A model generated the notes under the pieces. It was not told where the DNA came from and ran no database searches. It saw nothing but the letters and a program-made list of their open reading frames with translations. Positions 29,904 to 40,416 of a stretch of 64,000 nucleotides of DNA are shown here, piece by piece. Position 1 is the first letter of the stretch. Each line of letters opens with the position of its first letter. The position numbers were made by a program, and so were the translations under genes. The DNA is from CAVTJX01 sp963735175 (GTDB lineage: Bacteria > Electryoneota > RPQS01). The stretch is from contig CAVTJX010000019.1 of the NCBI GenBank assembly GCA_963735175.1, positions 110,419-174,418 on the forward strand. Direction: 5' to 3'.

Positions 29904-30442
29904 GGCGGCTAAGGAAGGGTAAAAAATGCAGGGGTTTAGAAATTCGGTGCCAGTCTTCAATATGGGAAAATCCTCCCATAAAATCAAATCCCCGGTGCAG
30001 ATCTCACCGATTTATGCGCACATATCTTTCACCAAACATCACGTGTCCATCAGAAATGAAGAGGATGGCTTGTAATGGATACTATGCAAAGTGAGTATAG
30101 CCACGTAAATTAACCTCATCAGTGGCTGGATCGGTCTGCGTTAGAATTTTGGAAGGCAATCCAGTTCACAGGTATTGAATCCACCGGAATGTTGCGTTTC
30201 GTTGATGTCCCTCACATCGCTGCTGGATTGACCATGTTTACAGTGCCTCCGAATTATCGTCCGGGTATGCGGTAGCTTCAGGATAGCATGATGACGGTAA
30301 AGAGCAGTTGAAGACTACATACTATTCAGATTATTTAATTTGATTTGATGACCGGATGGTCTTGCATTTCAGAGAAATGAGTTGTAAATCTTATCCAGAT
30401 AAACAGGTCGTCTTTAAGTGAGTGTTTAACGCGGAGAGAGCC
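29904..30442. other. Divergent intergenic region with AT-rich promoter area
   Basis: There is no credible gene. It separates gatE (minus) from the Cys-rich secreted protein (plus). A possible plus-strand promoter is TTGAAG (30308), a 17-nt spacer and TTATTT (30331), within an AT-rich stretch about 110 bases before the start codon. The rest shows nothing I can name. Confidence 0.4.
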
Positions 30443-33400
30443 ATGAACCGACTGAGTACCCTGGCCACCGCTTTCGGACTGACATTGACGGTCATTGCCG
30501 CCGTCAATGGAGCCGAAATAGCACGCACCTCGGCGCACGAACAGTCCGGGTCGCTGGATCAGGGGACGGACAATTGCCCGGGCTTGACTATTTCGACGGT
30601 CCCGTATTCCGACACGGGTACGACGCAGGGAAGGATCAATAATTTCTCCGGCAGTTGCGCGGGCGCAAATGCGCGGGACGTGGTTTATCAATTCACTCCC
30701 TCCCTCACGCAGACCTATCGCATTTCCCTGTGCGGCAGTAGCTTCGACACAGGGCTCTACGTCAAAACCGGCGGCGCCTGTCCGGGAACGACGGAAGTTG
30801 CTTGCAATAACGATTATTGTGGCACGCAGAGTGAATTGACTGCCAGTCTGGCGGCCGGTACGGCGTATTACATCATCGTGGACGGAAACGGCACGTCCAA
30901 TGGAAACTATACTCTGAATGTGACGGCGACTCAGGCGGGAGACAACTGCGGGAATCCGTTGGTCATCGACGAGCTTCCGTTTTGCGCCTGCCAATCGTCC
31001 ACTGGCTTCGCCAATGACTATGCGCCGCCGGCGGAGTGTCCCGGGTTCAACGAAAGCTCCGCTCCCGACGTAGTCTACTCGTTTACATCAACCGATTCCA
31101 TCACAACATCCATCTCGCTGTGCGGATCGAGCTTCAATACGATACTCACCGTGTGGCGAGGCTGCCCGAACACCGAGGGATCGCAACTGGTAGCCTGCAA
31201 CGATGACGATCTGAACTGCGGGCCGTCGAGTGTCATTCGTGAAATCACTTTTGCCGCTGGAGTGAGCTACACGATCGTTGTAGACGGCCGGGGCACAGAG
31301 TCCGGCGAATTCGCCTTGAATGTCGAGGGGCGCGGGCCCGGCATCGGCGATGCGGAACCCGTCGGCTGCACGGTCGCCTGCCCGGCAGGCGCCACGCAGG
31401 AGGGAGAGAACTGGATTCCCAATGTGATCGACAATCACAACGGCGGTTTTTTTGGAAACGGTTCCTTTTTACCGATCGCCTGCGGCCAGACGATTTGCGG
31501 GACCTCTTCCTACACGGCTTCCGGCGAGCGGGATATTGATGCCTATCGGCTGACGCTTCCCAGCTTTCAGAAAGCGGTGGTCTGCATCACGACGGAATTC
31601 GAAGCGGAGATCTATATCAGTGACTCTGTCAGCTGTGCTTGACACCCGACTCAAACTGTGGTACACAGTTTCCCATGCATTAAAGTCTGTCAGAGTTTCT
31701 GCGCCGGTCCCGGTTTCCGCTATATCCAGATTCTCCCCAAAACGGGGGTTCCAGCATACTCGAATGCCGATTACGTGCTGACGGTCCAATGTGGTTCCTG
31801 CGAGAACTGCAACATCAGTTGTGTGACCGGGGACCAGAACGAGAGCGAGCCAACGTGTTACACAGGCTATGTCGATGTAACCAACGGCGGTCCGTTGGGG
31901 ACTCCCCCCTCATTCACACCAACGGCTTGCGGCAGTGCGATCTGTGGAACTTTTGGCCTGGCGCTGGGCCTGGGCCCGTGGCCACCCCTGAAAGATCACG
32001 ATTGGTACCAGGTCACCGTGAGCCAGCCGGAGACGCTGCGCTGGTGTGTCTATGCGGAATTTGATCCGATGATTGCCATTCGCGGCCCGGGGGGGAGTGG
32101 GTATGTCACCTATGCCTTCTCCTCTGCCAACGCGGCCTGTGATACTGTCTGCGTGGCGGCTTGCCTGCAACCGGGAACCTACTGGCTTTACGTTGCGCCC
32201 ACGGCCATCTATAACTACCTGGCCTGGTGCGGTGCCAACTACCGGGCCTGGGTACAATGCACACCCTGTGGCAGCGGCGATCCTCCCGGCCGCTGCTGCT
32301 ATTGCAATCCGCACTCTCTTCCCCAGTGCGCCGTAAACACGCAGTCGCAGTGCGCAGCACTGGGCGGCGAGTGGACCCCCGGTCTGACCTGTGCCACGCC
32401 CTGCTCAAGCTATGCGCAAGTGCGGTTTGACCCGGTTCCAATTACCCTCCAATGTGTCGATGGCCTCGTTTCCCCCAATCCGTTCCCGCTCGGTTTAAGC
32501 GTCAATAACTATGGACCAACAACCTGCAGTAATGTTGTGGTGAGCGTTTCCGGGGGCACGGGTCCGGGCGGTTCGGCGACAATTCTGGGAAGCCCCGTCA
32601 CTTACCCGAGTCTCGGGCCCACCACTGGTTTCTCGCCGAACATCACGGCGCAACTCAACAACGTCACGGGCGGAGGCGGGTGCATCAACTTCACAGCAGT
32701 GGTAACCTCCAGTTGCTGCGGGCCGGATTCTCTCACTTTTTGTATTCAGATCCCCCGCTGCGATACATGCCGCTATCCGGACTGCGACCGCAATACGGAA
32801 CCGCAGAACGATGTCTGCGGGCAGGATCACTGCGTCGTTGCCTGCGCGGACACGCTGTGTGGAGCGATCGACCCGACGAACAATCCGGACTGGTATCTGT
32901 TCAATAATCCCGGCCCGAGATGTCAGCGAGTCAGCATCAGTGTTCTGGCCAATGCGACCGCCGGATATTTTCCTTTTGGCCAGGGTTTGATCCCCTCGGT
33001 TGCGGTTTACAATGCGACGTGCTCGTTTCAGGAGGCCTACGACAATGGTGACGCCACGAGTGATCCCGTTCTGCAGAACTTGTGCCTGCAACCCGGCCTG
33101 CATTTTATCCAGGTAACATCCACCGCCTCCGCGCCCAACGGAGCCGGGCCGTACATTCTCGCGCTTTCGCCCTGCTCCACGTGCGTTTGCACGTGCAGTG
33201 TGAACTGCGCGGAACTGGGTCTGCCCTATATTCTGGAAGGTGAAAACTGCCCGAACCTGTCCGACCATTACAACGGCGGATGCAATTCCGCTCCGCCTGT
33301 TTACCAGGCTGCTTCCTGCGGACAGAAGCATCTGCGGCACTGCCTTTGCCAATGGTGGCATCCGGGATACGGATTGGTATGTGAAATCTATCAGCAGCGG

Positions 33401-34010
33401 GAATGGCCGCATCAGTTGGACGGTTAAAGCCGATTTCCCAGCCACGCTCCTTGTCCTGCGGCCGATGCTGCCATGCCCAAACCCAACGCTCATTGCTTCG
33501 GCATCCACTTCGGCTGCCGGACAACCGGCAACAATAAACCTGAACCTGTGCAATCCGTCTCTGTGGGGCACCTACTACTTCTTCGTTGCCCCGACCGCAT
33601 TCAATGGTATTCCTTGCGGGTGCTACGTCTCACGGATGAATTGCAAACCTTGTTTCTGGGACGGTCTGGTGATCTCGCGGACTGATAACAGCATTCGTCT
33701 GCGCTGGCCGGCAGATCCGGATTCGAACCCGCAGACCTTCAATGTTTATCGCGCCACTCTGCCCGGAATCTTGGGAGACCGGGTCGCCACCACGACGGAC
33801 ACGACCTACCTCGACGTCGGTATTGTCTCGCAGCCGACGGCGGCGTTTTTCTACGCCATAACCGTAGCAGACAGCAGCGCCTCGAATTTTACAACGGATG
33901 TTCCAGTAACTGTTTTCGCCGATGACGCCATGCGGACCATCGTTCCTCTGAAGTGGATCTCAAACGTCTCACCGCTCGACGGCGAGGGGCTGCCCGCGCG
34001 CAATGAATAA
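30443..34010 (+). CDS. Very large Cys-rich secreted repeat protein (in-frame stop plus one indel)
   Basis: The gene has a GGAGAGAG site and a signal peptide (MNRLSTLATAFGLTLTVIAA). Two beta-sandwich domains of the pre-peptidase C-terminal type come first (YRISLCGSSFDTGLYVKTGG and TSISLCGSSFNTILTVWRGC). Then a unit recurs four times with the pattern C-G-x3-C-G-x-n-D-x-DWY (for example ACGSAICGTFG...DHDWYQVTV, SICGTAFANGGIRDTDWYV). The protein ends in an Fn3-like domain (RLRWPADPDSNPQTFNVYRA). An in-frame TGA at 31640-31642 interrupts it with no change of frame, and one surplus base near 33327 shifts it. Whole, it would be about 1,185 residues. The abundant paired Cys suggest a disulfide-bonded surface protein. 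No known family covers it end to end. Confidence 0.75.
31638..31660 (+). repeat. Copy 1 of a CTTGACAC...TCAAACTGTG motif, carrying the in-frame TGA
   Basis: The motif CTTGACAC-5 nt-TCAAACTGTG recurs at 34089 with a 4-nt gap. This copy contains the TGA that interrupts the Cys-rich protein. It may be a small insertion scar or chance. Confidence 0.4.
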
Positions 34011-34019
34011 ATGAAATGG

Positions 34020-34047
34020 AATGGGGCGGCCCGACGGTCGCCCCATT
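34020..34047 (+). terminator. Terminator after the Cys-rich protein gene
   Basis: The AATGGGGCG/CGCCCCATT stem is followed by TTATT. It lies 9 bases after the stop codon. Confidence 0.7.
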
Positions 34048-34088
34048 TTATTCTAATCCTCATCTCTCCAAGGCAATACTTAGCTTGT

Positions 34089-34110
34089 CTTGACACACAT
34101 TCAAACTGTG
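34089..34110 (+). repeat. Copy 2 of the CTTGACAC...TCAAACTGTG motif
   Basis: It shares 8 + 10 exact bases with the copy at 31638. As it stands it also reads as TTGACA, a 17-nt spacer and TTATGA, a fair sigma-70 promoter, but no plus-strand gene follows it. Confidence 0.4.
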
Positions 34111-34179
34111 AATTATGAAAGAAAACGGCGAACCCCAATAGGTTTGCCGTTTATACTTACCGCTTGGTACTCATCTCTT

Positions 34180-34974
34180 TTAAGCAAGCAGCTCCCCCAG
34201 CAGCACGGTGACCGCTTGGCCGCGCAGGTAAACGCGGTCTTTCGCGACGCGCACCTGCAACATGCCACCGCGCTCTGAAGCTTGATACGCGTAGAGTTTG
34301 TCCTTGCCGAGAATCTTTTGCCAGAATGGTCCCAGACAGCAGTGGGCACTGCCCGTCACGGGATCTTCATCAATCCCCGCACCGGGCGCAAAGAAACGCG
34401 AAACAAAATCCAGCGGCGCGGTTTCCGCCCGCGCGGTGATGATCACGCCGCGCACCGGCAAATCGCGCAGCCGCGCAAAGTCGGGCCGCAGCGCGCGCAC
34501 CAGCGCTTCGCTCTCCACCTGAATCAAATAGTCATCCCGGCTGCGTCCCATATACAGCGGTGTTACTCCCAGCGCCTCCAGCACCTCCGGCGGCACCGCC
34601 GCTGGTTCGGGCGGCATGGCGGGGAAGTCCAGCTCAATCCAGTCCCCGGTGCAGCGCGCGGTGAGCGTGCCGCTCTGGCGGGTTTGAAAGTGAATAATCG
34701 TTTCCAGCGGCTCACGGCCCGATTCATAGAGTGCATGCGCGCTGGCCAGCGTCGCATGGCCGCAGAGCGCAACCTCCACCGCCGGTGTAAACCAGCGGAT
34801 CGAGTACTTGCCGTCCGCGCCTGACACGAACGCCGTCTCCGAGTGCTTCATCTCCGCCGCTACGGAGCGCATCCACGCTTCCTCGCGCGGCTCGTCCAGC
34901 AAACACACCCCCGCCGGATTCCCCCGAAACCGCTCAGATGTAAAGGCATCGATCGTAAAGATTGGTATTGGCAT
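34180..34974 (-). CDS. PhzF-family isomerase/epimerase-like protein
   Basis: This 264-residue protein has the diaminopimelate-epimerase-like fold of PhzF. The N-terminus is PIFTIDAFTSERFRGNPAGV. The acidic catalytic residue lies in MKHSETAFV (Glu at about 46). CGHATLASAHAL and the C-terminal DEDPVTGSAHCCLGPFW are the paired glycine-rich signatures of the family. Only the enzyme class is predictable. No phenazine genes are nearby, so phenazine synthesis is not implied. The reading frame is intact, transcribed against the preceding Cys-rich gene. Confidence 0.9.
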   Translation of the reverse strand: MPIPIFTIDAFTSERFRGNPAGVCLLDEPREEAWMRSVAAEMKHSETAFVSGADGKYSIRWFTPAVEVALCGHATLASAHALYESGREPLETIIHFQTRQSGTLTARCTGDWIELDFPAMPPEPAAVPPEVLEALGVTPLYMGRSRDDYLIQVESEALVRALRPDFARLRDLPVRGVIITARAETAPLDFVSRFFAPGAGIDEDPVTGSAHCCLGPFWQKILGKDKLYAYQASERGGMLQVRVAKDRVYLRGQAVTVLLGELLA

Positions 34975-35032
34975 GTGCTCTGATCTCTGAAGAAATGTGT
35001 GGTTGGAATCTCTGTTGTTCATCGTTCTTCGT

Positions 35033-36217
35033 TCATCGTTTCCTCTTCGCTCCCGGTCCGCCCCAGAGGCCCATGTCCGAACGCGCGCCGTCGCGGTTGA
35101 CAATCGCCGGGTCGCCGTTGCCGCGCGCGGGCGACGCTTCCTTCAAGTCAAAATTCACGCTGTCGGCAAACAACGGATCCAGCGCAAACACGCCGCTCGA
35201 ATCCATCCCCTTCACATTGCCCGCGCTGTTCTCCCAGCCCAGATTATAGGCCACGGTCCAGCCCGCCGTGTCGGCTTCCTGATTCCAGAAACCCACGCAC
35301 GGACAAACCCATTCCTTGCGGCGGCCGTTGAACGCGGAAATATTGTTGACGATCCGCCCGCGCGTGCCCTTGTTCCAGACGGCAAAGCCGCAGTTGCCGT
35401 TGCGCGCCGCCACGTTATTCTCAGCGATCAGCGTGCTTGTTCCGGCAGCAATAATTCCCCACCCGGCGTTGTTGAACACCGCGTTGTTGCGCACCACGGC
35501 CGTGGCCGTGCCGAAGGTGCCTATGCCTTTCCAGTAGCGCGAGATCCGGTTGCGCAGGCAGATTGCCGCCGCGTCCCATGTCACGCCGATGCCCGCGCCC
35601 CGGCCGCTGTCAATCACGCAGTCGGTGATGGTGGCCGTCGCCCCGCGATAGAGCGCCACGCCGTCCCACGAGTTGTTGATAATCGCGCACTGCTCCACAT
35701 GCACCTCGCTGCCTTCCCGCACCATCACGCCGCCGATGCCCACCACCGTGGAATCGAAATACTCGGTATTGTTCGCCAGCCGGCAATTGCGCAGGATCAC
35801 CCGCGAGTTCTTCGCCACCACCGCGCCGTCCGTGGCTTTCCCGTCCGGGTTGCGCCGTCCACCCGTGATGACGAGATTTTCCAGCGTCGTCCCGCGCGAG
35901 TTGAGAATCAAAACCCCGTATCCCGCCCGCGTTTCCAGCACCGCTGCTCCCAGCCGCGGCGAGCGGATCACCAGGGCGCGCGCGTCGATCACAAACCCGC
36001 GCATCGCCCGCACCGCCGTGATCGCGCTGTCACAATTGCCGCAGAAATACTCTTCGTAGAGATGCGGTTCAGCCGTATAATGACCCGGAGCGAGTACCAG
36101 CGTGTCGCCGTCAAGGGCGAGATTGATGGCCTTCTGCAGGTCTCCCATGACGCGGATCTCCTCCGCCCTCGCCGCGACACAAATCACGGCGAGGAAGAGA
36201 AACAGGTATTTTTTCAT
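35033..36217 (-). CDS. Secreted right-handed beta-helix protein (394 aa)
   Basis: The start ATG gives a clear signal peptide (MKKYLFLFLAVICVAARA). After an N-terminal cap (MGDLQKAINLALDGDTLVLA, the pattern of parallel beta-helix proteins) come about ten coils of roughly 22 residues with conserved Asn/Gly/Val positions: NSRVILRNCRLANN, GSEVHVEQCAIINNSWDGV, TATITDCVIDSGRGAGI. The C-terminus reads SPARGNGDPAIVNRDGARSD, an ending common in such proteins. It lacks a recognisable Por sorting domain. It may be a polysaccharide-binding or -cleaving protein; catalytic residues cannot be assigned. Minus strand, between phzF and a methyltransferase gene. Confidence 0.82.
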   Translation of the reverse strand: MKKYLFLFLAVICVAARAEEIRVMGDLQKAINLALDGDTLVLAPGHYTAEPHLYEEYFCGNCDSAITAVRAMRGFVIDARALVIRSPRLGAAVLETRAGYGVLILNSRGTTLENLVITGGRRNPDGKATDGAVVAKNSRVILRNCRLANNTEYFDSTVVGIGGVMVREGSEVHVEQCAIINNSWDGVALYRGATATITDCVIDSGRGAGIGVTWDAAAICLRNRISRYWKGIGTFGTATAVVRNNAVFNNAGWGIIAAGTSTLIAENNVAARNGNCGFAVWNKGTRGRIVNNISAFNGRRKEWVCPCVGFWNQEADTAGWTVAYNLGWENSAGNVKGMDSSGVFALDPLFADSVNFDLKEASPARGNGDPAIVNRDGARSDMGLWGGPGAKRKR

Positions 36218-36272
36218 AGACAGTCCAACATTGTGCCTGGGTCCGTGCATCGGCTCTGTAGTCACAAGCCTG

Positions 36273-37079
36273 TCAATCCTCGGCGCGCCCGAGAATCATG
36301 TAGATGTTTTGCGTGAAATACTCACTTAAGCCGGGCAACCCGCGGCCCAGGTTAAACAGCCGCAGCGCGGGATTGCCGCCGACATTGATGCGGAAATAGT
36401 GCGCGCGCAGCCCCTGGCGGCGAATCATGCCGCGCAATTCGCGCACGCTGAGTTTGTTCAGCCCCAGGTCGGCCACCGACTCCAGTTTGGTTTCCGGGTA
36501 CATTTCGCGCAGCGCCCGAAGCATCATCGCTTCGGGAAAAATCACGTGTCCCCATGGCAGTTTGGTCTGCATCCGGCGGTGGTCGCCCCGCGGAGCTCGA
36601 TAGAGCGGCGCAAAACCCACATAGATCCTCCCCTGCGGATTCAGGTGGGCTTTCATCTGCGCAAGATGCTCTTCCAGTTCGAGGATGTGCTCAAAGCTGT
36701 CCTTCGAGAGAATGATGTCGAATTTTTCAGGCCCGGCGTCCGCCAGATAAACCGTGCGAAACTCCACACGGTCTTTGAACTGTGGAAACTCCTCCGCCAG
36801 GCGCCGGTTATTGGCCTGCGTGAATTCGTCGAGGATTTCGATCCCGACCACACGCGCCGCGCCACGCCGCGCCGCATCGAACACCAGCGCGCCCAATCCG
36901 CAGCCCAAATCCAGAACACTCTTGCCTCGAAAATCAGGCGGCTCGGGGCATCGCGACCAAAACTTCGTCACTTCGCTCAAACTTGCCTGGTAGTTTGCCT
37001 CGGAGTCGAAAGCCTGCAGGATCGCCCGTTTTCTTCGGTCCTGTGTTAAGCGGTAGAGTGTCAGCCACAAATTCGGCAT
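36273..37079 (-). CDS. Class I SAM-dependent methyltransferase (268 aa)
   Basis: It has the Rossmann methyltransferase motif I (SVLDLGCGLGALVFDAARRG), an acidic motif II (VVGIEILDEF) and motif post-I FDIILSKDSFEHILELEEHL. The C-terminal region (INVGGNPALRLFNLGRGLPG) has no assigned role. It resembles methyltransferases that accompany glycan or lipid biosynthesis, but the substrate cannot be read from the sequence. It may be co-transcribed with the beta-helix gene 55 bases downstream. The reading frame is intact. Confidence 0.85.
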   Translation of the reverse strand: MPNLWLTLYRLTQDRRKRAILQAFDSEANYQASLSEVTKFWSRCPEPPDFRGKSVLDLGCGLGALVFDAARRGAARVVGIEILDEFTQANNRRLAEEFPQFKDRVEFRTVYLADAGPEKFDIILSKDSFEHILELEEHLAQMKAHLNPQGRIYVGFAPLYRAPRGDHRRMQTKLPWGHVIFPEAMMLRALREMYPETKLESVADLGLNKLSVRELRGMIRRQGLRAHYFRINVGGNPALRLFNLGRGLPGLSEYFTQNIYMILGRAED

Positions 37080-37558
37080 AGCAGTCCTTGACAGTCAATG
37101 AGGAAGAGGATTCATTCCCAAACCCGTTGCCATTAGATACTGAAGATACTGTTTTTACAGACCAGAGGCAAGCCGTGTCTCCGATGTTTCGGAAGGATTG
37201 CGCGTATAGGATTGTATATTCAAAGTATACGTGACGGTCGGAACGCTCGTGTTTTTGCTCAATCCGGCAATATTCCGCGCCGGTGATGCAATTTACAGCA
37301 CGATGAATACAGCCTGAAATCCCGGACCGCAACATCTTTTGAATCTCTCCGGTCTGAGGAGGTAACGGTTTGCCGGGGAATCCCCGCGGCTCACGCCGTT
37401 GCTTGATACTGTCACTATTTTTCGATAACTTATGTGATTGTTCCAAGCCCACTTTCGCCCCTCCTGTCCCCGTCCGGATCCAAGGGATCATCGCTTCGTG
37501 GACGCCAGGCGCGACGGTGTTCAACACATCCCCTACATTTTTTTCTGGAGAGCATCAC
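37080..37558. other. Divergent intergenic region upstream of the subtilase gene
   Basis: No credible gene is seen. It holds a likely plus-strand promoter (listed separately) about 130 bases before the subtilase start. The first half shows nothing else I can name. Confidence 0.4.
37403..37431 (+). promoter_or_regulatory. Candidate sigma-70 promoter for the S8 peptidase gene
   Basis: TTGATA, a 17-nt spacer and TAACTT lie in an AT-rich patch upstream of the exported subtilase gene. Confidence 0.45.
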
Positions 37559-39427
37559 ATGAAGCGCATCGCGCCGATATTCGCCGTTCTGACGGCGATT
37601 GCCCTGCTGGCCAGCAGCGCCGCTTGTGCGGAGAAGACGAAGATCACGAAACTCGATGACCTGCCCCGCTACACCTACCACATCAACATGAAGGCCGCCG
37701 ACTTCGTGGAAAGCGATACGGCTGTGATGGCGCTCGCGACGCAATTGAAGCGCGACCTGCAGAAGGATCTCGACCAATTCGAGATCGCCGACAAAACCAC
37801 GTTGCAGGGATACTACTCCAACCTCGGCACCATCGCCATGCTGGAAGGGCAGATGGATGTCTACCTCGATTATCTCGCCCGTCGCAAGGCCCTCGAAGAT
37901 AAGGAAGCCACCCGCCTCACGATGGGCGCGGTCACGCAGGCTTACGTGCTGGCTAAAAAAAGCGGCGATGCCGATTTCCGCACGGCTTATAAGCGCGAAC
38001 TGAAAAAACTGCTCGACGCCGCGCCCTACGACAAAGTGCAGGACAATTTCAAGCAGGCCAAGGGCAGCTTTGAAATGATGAGTAAGTCCATGACCCTCGG
38101 CGGCATCGAGGCCGGCGTGCAGCCCGTGCTCGACAAGTCGAACGGTGAGATGAGCAAGGATATCGCTACCGGCCTCGTCGGGGCGTCCTATTCGCTCAAG
38201 GTCATTCTTCCCCTCAAGGACGATGTGGTCGCGGTCTATGACGAAGTGATCAAGGCTCATCAGGTCACCAAGGCCGACATCTGGGCCGCGCGCGACGTGA
38301 CCCTGACCGACAAGGACAAAGCCAATCCCGTGCTGCTCGCCATTTGGGATAGCGGCGTCAACGGCGAGGTCTACAAGAACCAGATGTGGACGAACGCGAA
38401 GGAAATCGCCGGCAACAACAAGGACGACGACAACAACGGCTTCGTCAACGATGTGCACGGTATCGCCTACAGCCTCCACGGCGACAAGGAATCCAGTCCG
38501 CTTTTCGACGTCGGCGACGTTTCCAAAGAACGCCCCACGTTGCAGCGCCGTGTGAAGGGTCTCGAAGACATTCAGGCCAACATCGAAAGCCCCGAAGCCC
38601 AGGAAGTGAAAGCCCTCATGGCGTCGCTGCCGCGCGATTCGGTCAAGCCTGTCTTTGAAGGCATCGGCAAGTACGCCAACTACGCTCACGGCACGCACGT
38701 CGCAGGCATCGCCCTCCGCGGCAATCCGTATGCCCGCGTGCTCGCTTCGCGCATCACGTTTGATTACCATGTAATGCCCGAATTGCCGACGATGGAACTG
38801 GCCCGGAAGGACTCGGCCTCCATGCGGCAGGCCATTGACTACTTCAAAGCCAACGGCGTTCGCGCCGTCAACATGAGCTGGGGCGGAAACCTCGGCAGCG
38901 TCGAAGGCGCCCTCGAAGCCAACAACGCCGGCGGCACTCCCGAAGAGCGCAAGGCGCTCGCCCGCAAGCTGTTCGAAGTCAGCCGTACCGGTCTCGTGGA
39001 AGCCATCACCAACGCGCCCGAAATTCTCTTCATCGTCAGCGCGGGTAACAGCAACAGCGACGTGAATTTCGAAGAGTTCTACCCGTCCTCGATCAACCTC
39101 CCCAACGTCCTCACCGTGGGCGCGGTCGATCAGGCCGGCGAAGAAACCGGCTTCACCAGCTTTGGCAAAGTCGACGTCTACGCCAACGGCTTCGAAGTCG
39201 TCAGCCATGTTCCCGGCGGCGACGAGCTGAAGATGTCGGGTACGTCTCAGTCTTCGCCCAACGTCACCAACCTCGCGGGCAAGCTGCTGGCCAAATACCC
39301 GAAACTGACCGTGGCCCAGCTTCGCGCCGCCATCGTCAACGGCTGTGACATGCGCCAGGCCGGCGAGCGCAAGATCCCGCTGCTCAATCCACAGAAGTCC
39401 ATGGAACTCGCCGCCGCCGCGAAGTAA
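37559..39427 (+). CDS. Exported S8-family serine peptidase (subtilase)
   Basis: This 622-residue protein has a signal peptide (MKRIAPIFAVLTAIALLASS) behind a CTGGAGAG site. A helical N-terminal region of about 200 residues, not recognised, may act as a prodomain. The catalytic triad is complete: Asp in LLAIWDSGVNG (about 264), His in YAHGTHVAGIAL (about 379) and Ser in KMSGTSQSSPNVTNLAGKL (about 564). The oxyanion-hole Asn lies in FIVSAGNSNSD. Acidic DDDNNGFVND after the Asp may bind calcium. There is no Por sorting domain; it ends shortly after the peptidase domain. A terminator follows 27 bases later. Probably an extracellular or periplasmic protease. Confidence 0.93.
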   Translation: MKRIAPIFAVLTAIALLASSAACAEKTKITKLDDLPRYTYHINMKAADFVESDTAVMALATQLKRDLQKDLDQFEIADKTTLQGYYSNLGTIAMLEGQMDVYLDYLARRKALEDKEATRLTMGAVTQAYVLAKKSGDADFRTAYKRELKKLLDAAPYDKVQDNFKQAKGSFEMMSKSMTLGGIEAGVQPVLDKSNGEMSKDIATGLVGASYSLKVILPLKDDVVAVYDEVIKAHQVTKADIWAARDVTLTDKDKANPVLLAIWDSGVNGEVYKNQMWTNAKEIAGNNKDDDNNGFVNDVHGIAYSLHGDKESSPLFDVGDVSKERPTLQRRVKGLEDIQANIESPEAQEVKALMASLPRDSVKPVFEGIGKYANYAHGTHVAGIALRGNPYARVLASRITFDYHVMPELPTMELARKDSASMRQAIDYFKANGVRAVNMSWGGNLGSVEGALEANNAGGTPEERKALARKLFEVSRTGLVEAITNAPEILFIVSAGNSNSDVNFEEFYPSSINLPNVLTVGAVDQAGEETGFTSFGKVDVYANGFEVVSHVPGGDELKMSGTSQSSPNVTNLAGKLLAKYPKLTVAQLRAAIVNGCDMRQAGERKIPLLNPQKSMELAAAAK

Positions 39428-39453
39428 CGTCCGCCGCCAAATCCGTCCGTTTC

Positions 39454-39485
39454 GAAAGCCCGCATCCCCCACGATGCGGGCTTTC
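39454..39485 (+). terminator. Terminator after the S8 peptidase gene
   Basis: A perfect 12-bp stem GAAAGCCCGCAT/ATGCGGGCTTTC is followed by a T-rich stretch. Confidence 0.75.
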
Positions 39486-39617
39486 TCTATGCTTGAATCC
39501 AGCCTCAAGATTGCTTATCTTGTTCCGTAGGGCAAGCGGATGAGTGACTCCGTATCATTCGGATTTGTCTGTTCCTCATCCCTCCGCCCTCATCCCTTAT
39601 CCCTTTCCGAGGCTCCC

Positions 39618-40410
39618 ATGCAAACACCCAATCGCGAGTGGTGGGACGAAGTCACCCCCATCCATGTCCGCAGCCATTTCTACGATGTTGACGGCTTTCT
39701 GAAGGGTCGTGAGACGCTCGACTCCATCGAGATCGAAGGCGTGGGTGACGTACGCGGCAAATCCCTCGTGCATCTGCAATGCCACTTCGGCCTCGACACG
39801 CTCTTCCTGGGCGCGCCACGGGGCCAGTGTCACTGGCGTCGACTTCTCCGCGGTAGCCATTGCCGAGGCCCGCGTTCTTGCGGATAAGGCGGGTCTGTCG
39901 GATCGGGTGCGCTTCATCGAAGCCGACGTCCTTAATCTTGAGCCCCACCTGAGCGAGCGATTTGATATTGTCTTCACGTCCTACGGTGTGCTCACGTGGC
40001 TGAATGATCTTTCCGCCTGGGGCCGCGCCGTGGCCCGCTTGTTGAAACCGGATGGCCTGTTCTTCATATCCGAGATTCATCCCTCGGCCATGATGCTCGA
40101 AGGCAAGGGCGATCAAATCTTTGCCGCATACGATTATTTTCACGGTGCAATCAGCGTGTCGCTGCCCGCCGAGCCGGATTATGCCGATCATTCCTATGTG
40201 CCGCACAGCGATACCTGTGAGTGGCAGTGGAGTTTGGCCGATATTTTCTCCGCGCTCAAGGGTGCCGGTCTGCGCATCGCAAACTTCCGCGATTACTCCT
40301 TCTCCTGCTTTCAGCACTTTCCGCAAATGACCCAGAGCGCAGGCCGCCGCTGGCATCTCCCCGCTACGATACCCCAAGTCCCGTTGCTCTTCTCTTTCCG
40401 CCCGTCATGA
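39618..40410 (+). CDS. Class I SAM-dependent methyltransferase (about 264 aa, one indel)
   Basis: It begins MQTPNREWWDEVTPIHVRSH, typical of a family of small methyltransferases. Motif I is atypical (LVHLQCHFGLDTLFLA). A frame break follows where one surplus G near 39810 separates it from RHGASVTGVDFSAVAIAEAR (motif II). FDIVFTSYGVLTWLNDLSAW and the C-terminal FISEIHPSAMMLEGKG complete the fold. The start ATG follows GAGGCTCCC. The substrate is unknown. It lies alone between the subtilase and a secreted protein. Confidence 0.82.
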
Positions 40411-40416
40411 ATTCGC

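Noticed and set aside
31658..33427. Independent gene starting at GTG 31658 after the in-frame TGA
   Set aside because: There is no signal peptide, ribosome-binding site or domain boundary there; the sequence continues the same repeat unit in the same frame.
34089..34118. Promoter TTGACA-17-TTATGA driving a plus-strand gene
   Set aside because: The only gene downstream runs on the opposite strand, so it is kept only as a copy of a repeated motif.
37430..39508. A 692-codon open frame on the minus strand across the S8 peptidase gene
   Set aside because: The plus strand has a signal peptide and full catalytic triad. The antisense frame is low-complexity Val/His/Asp-rich and has no ribosome-binding site or family match.
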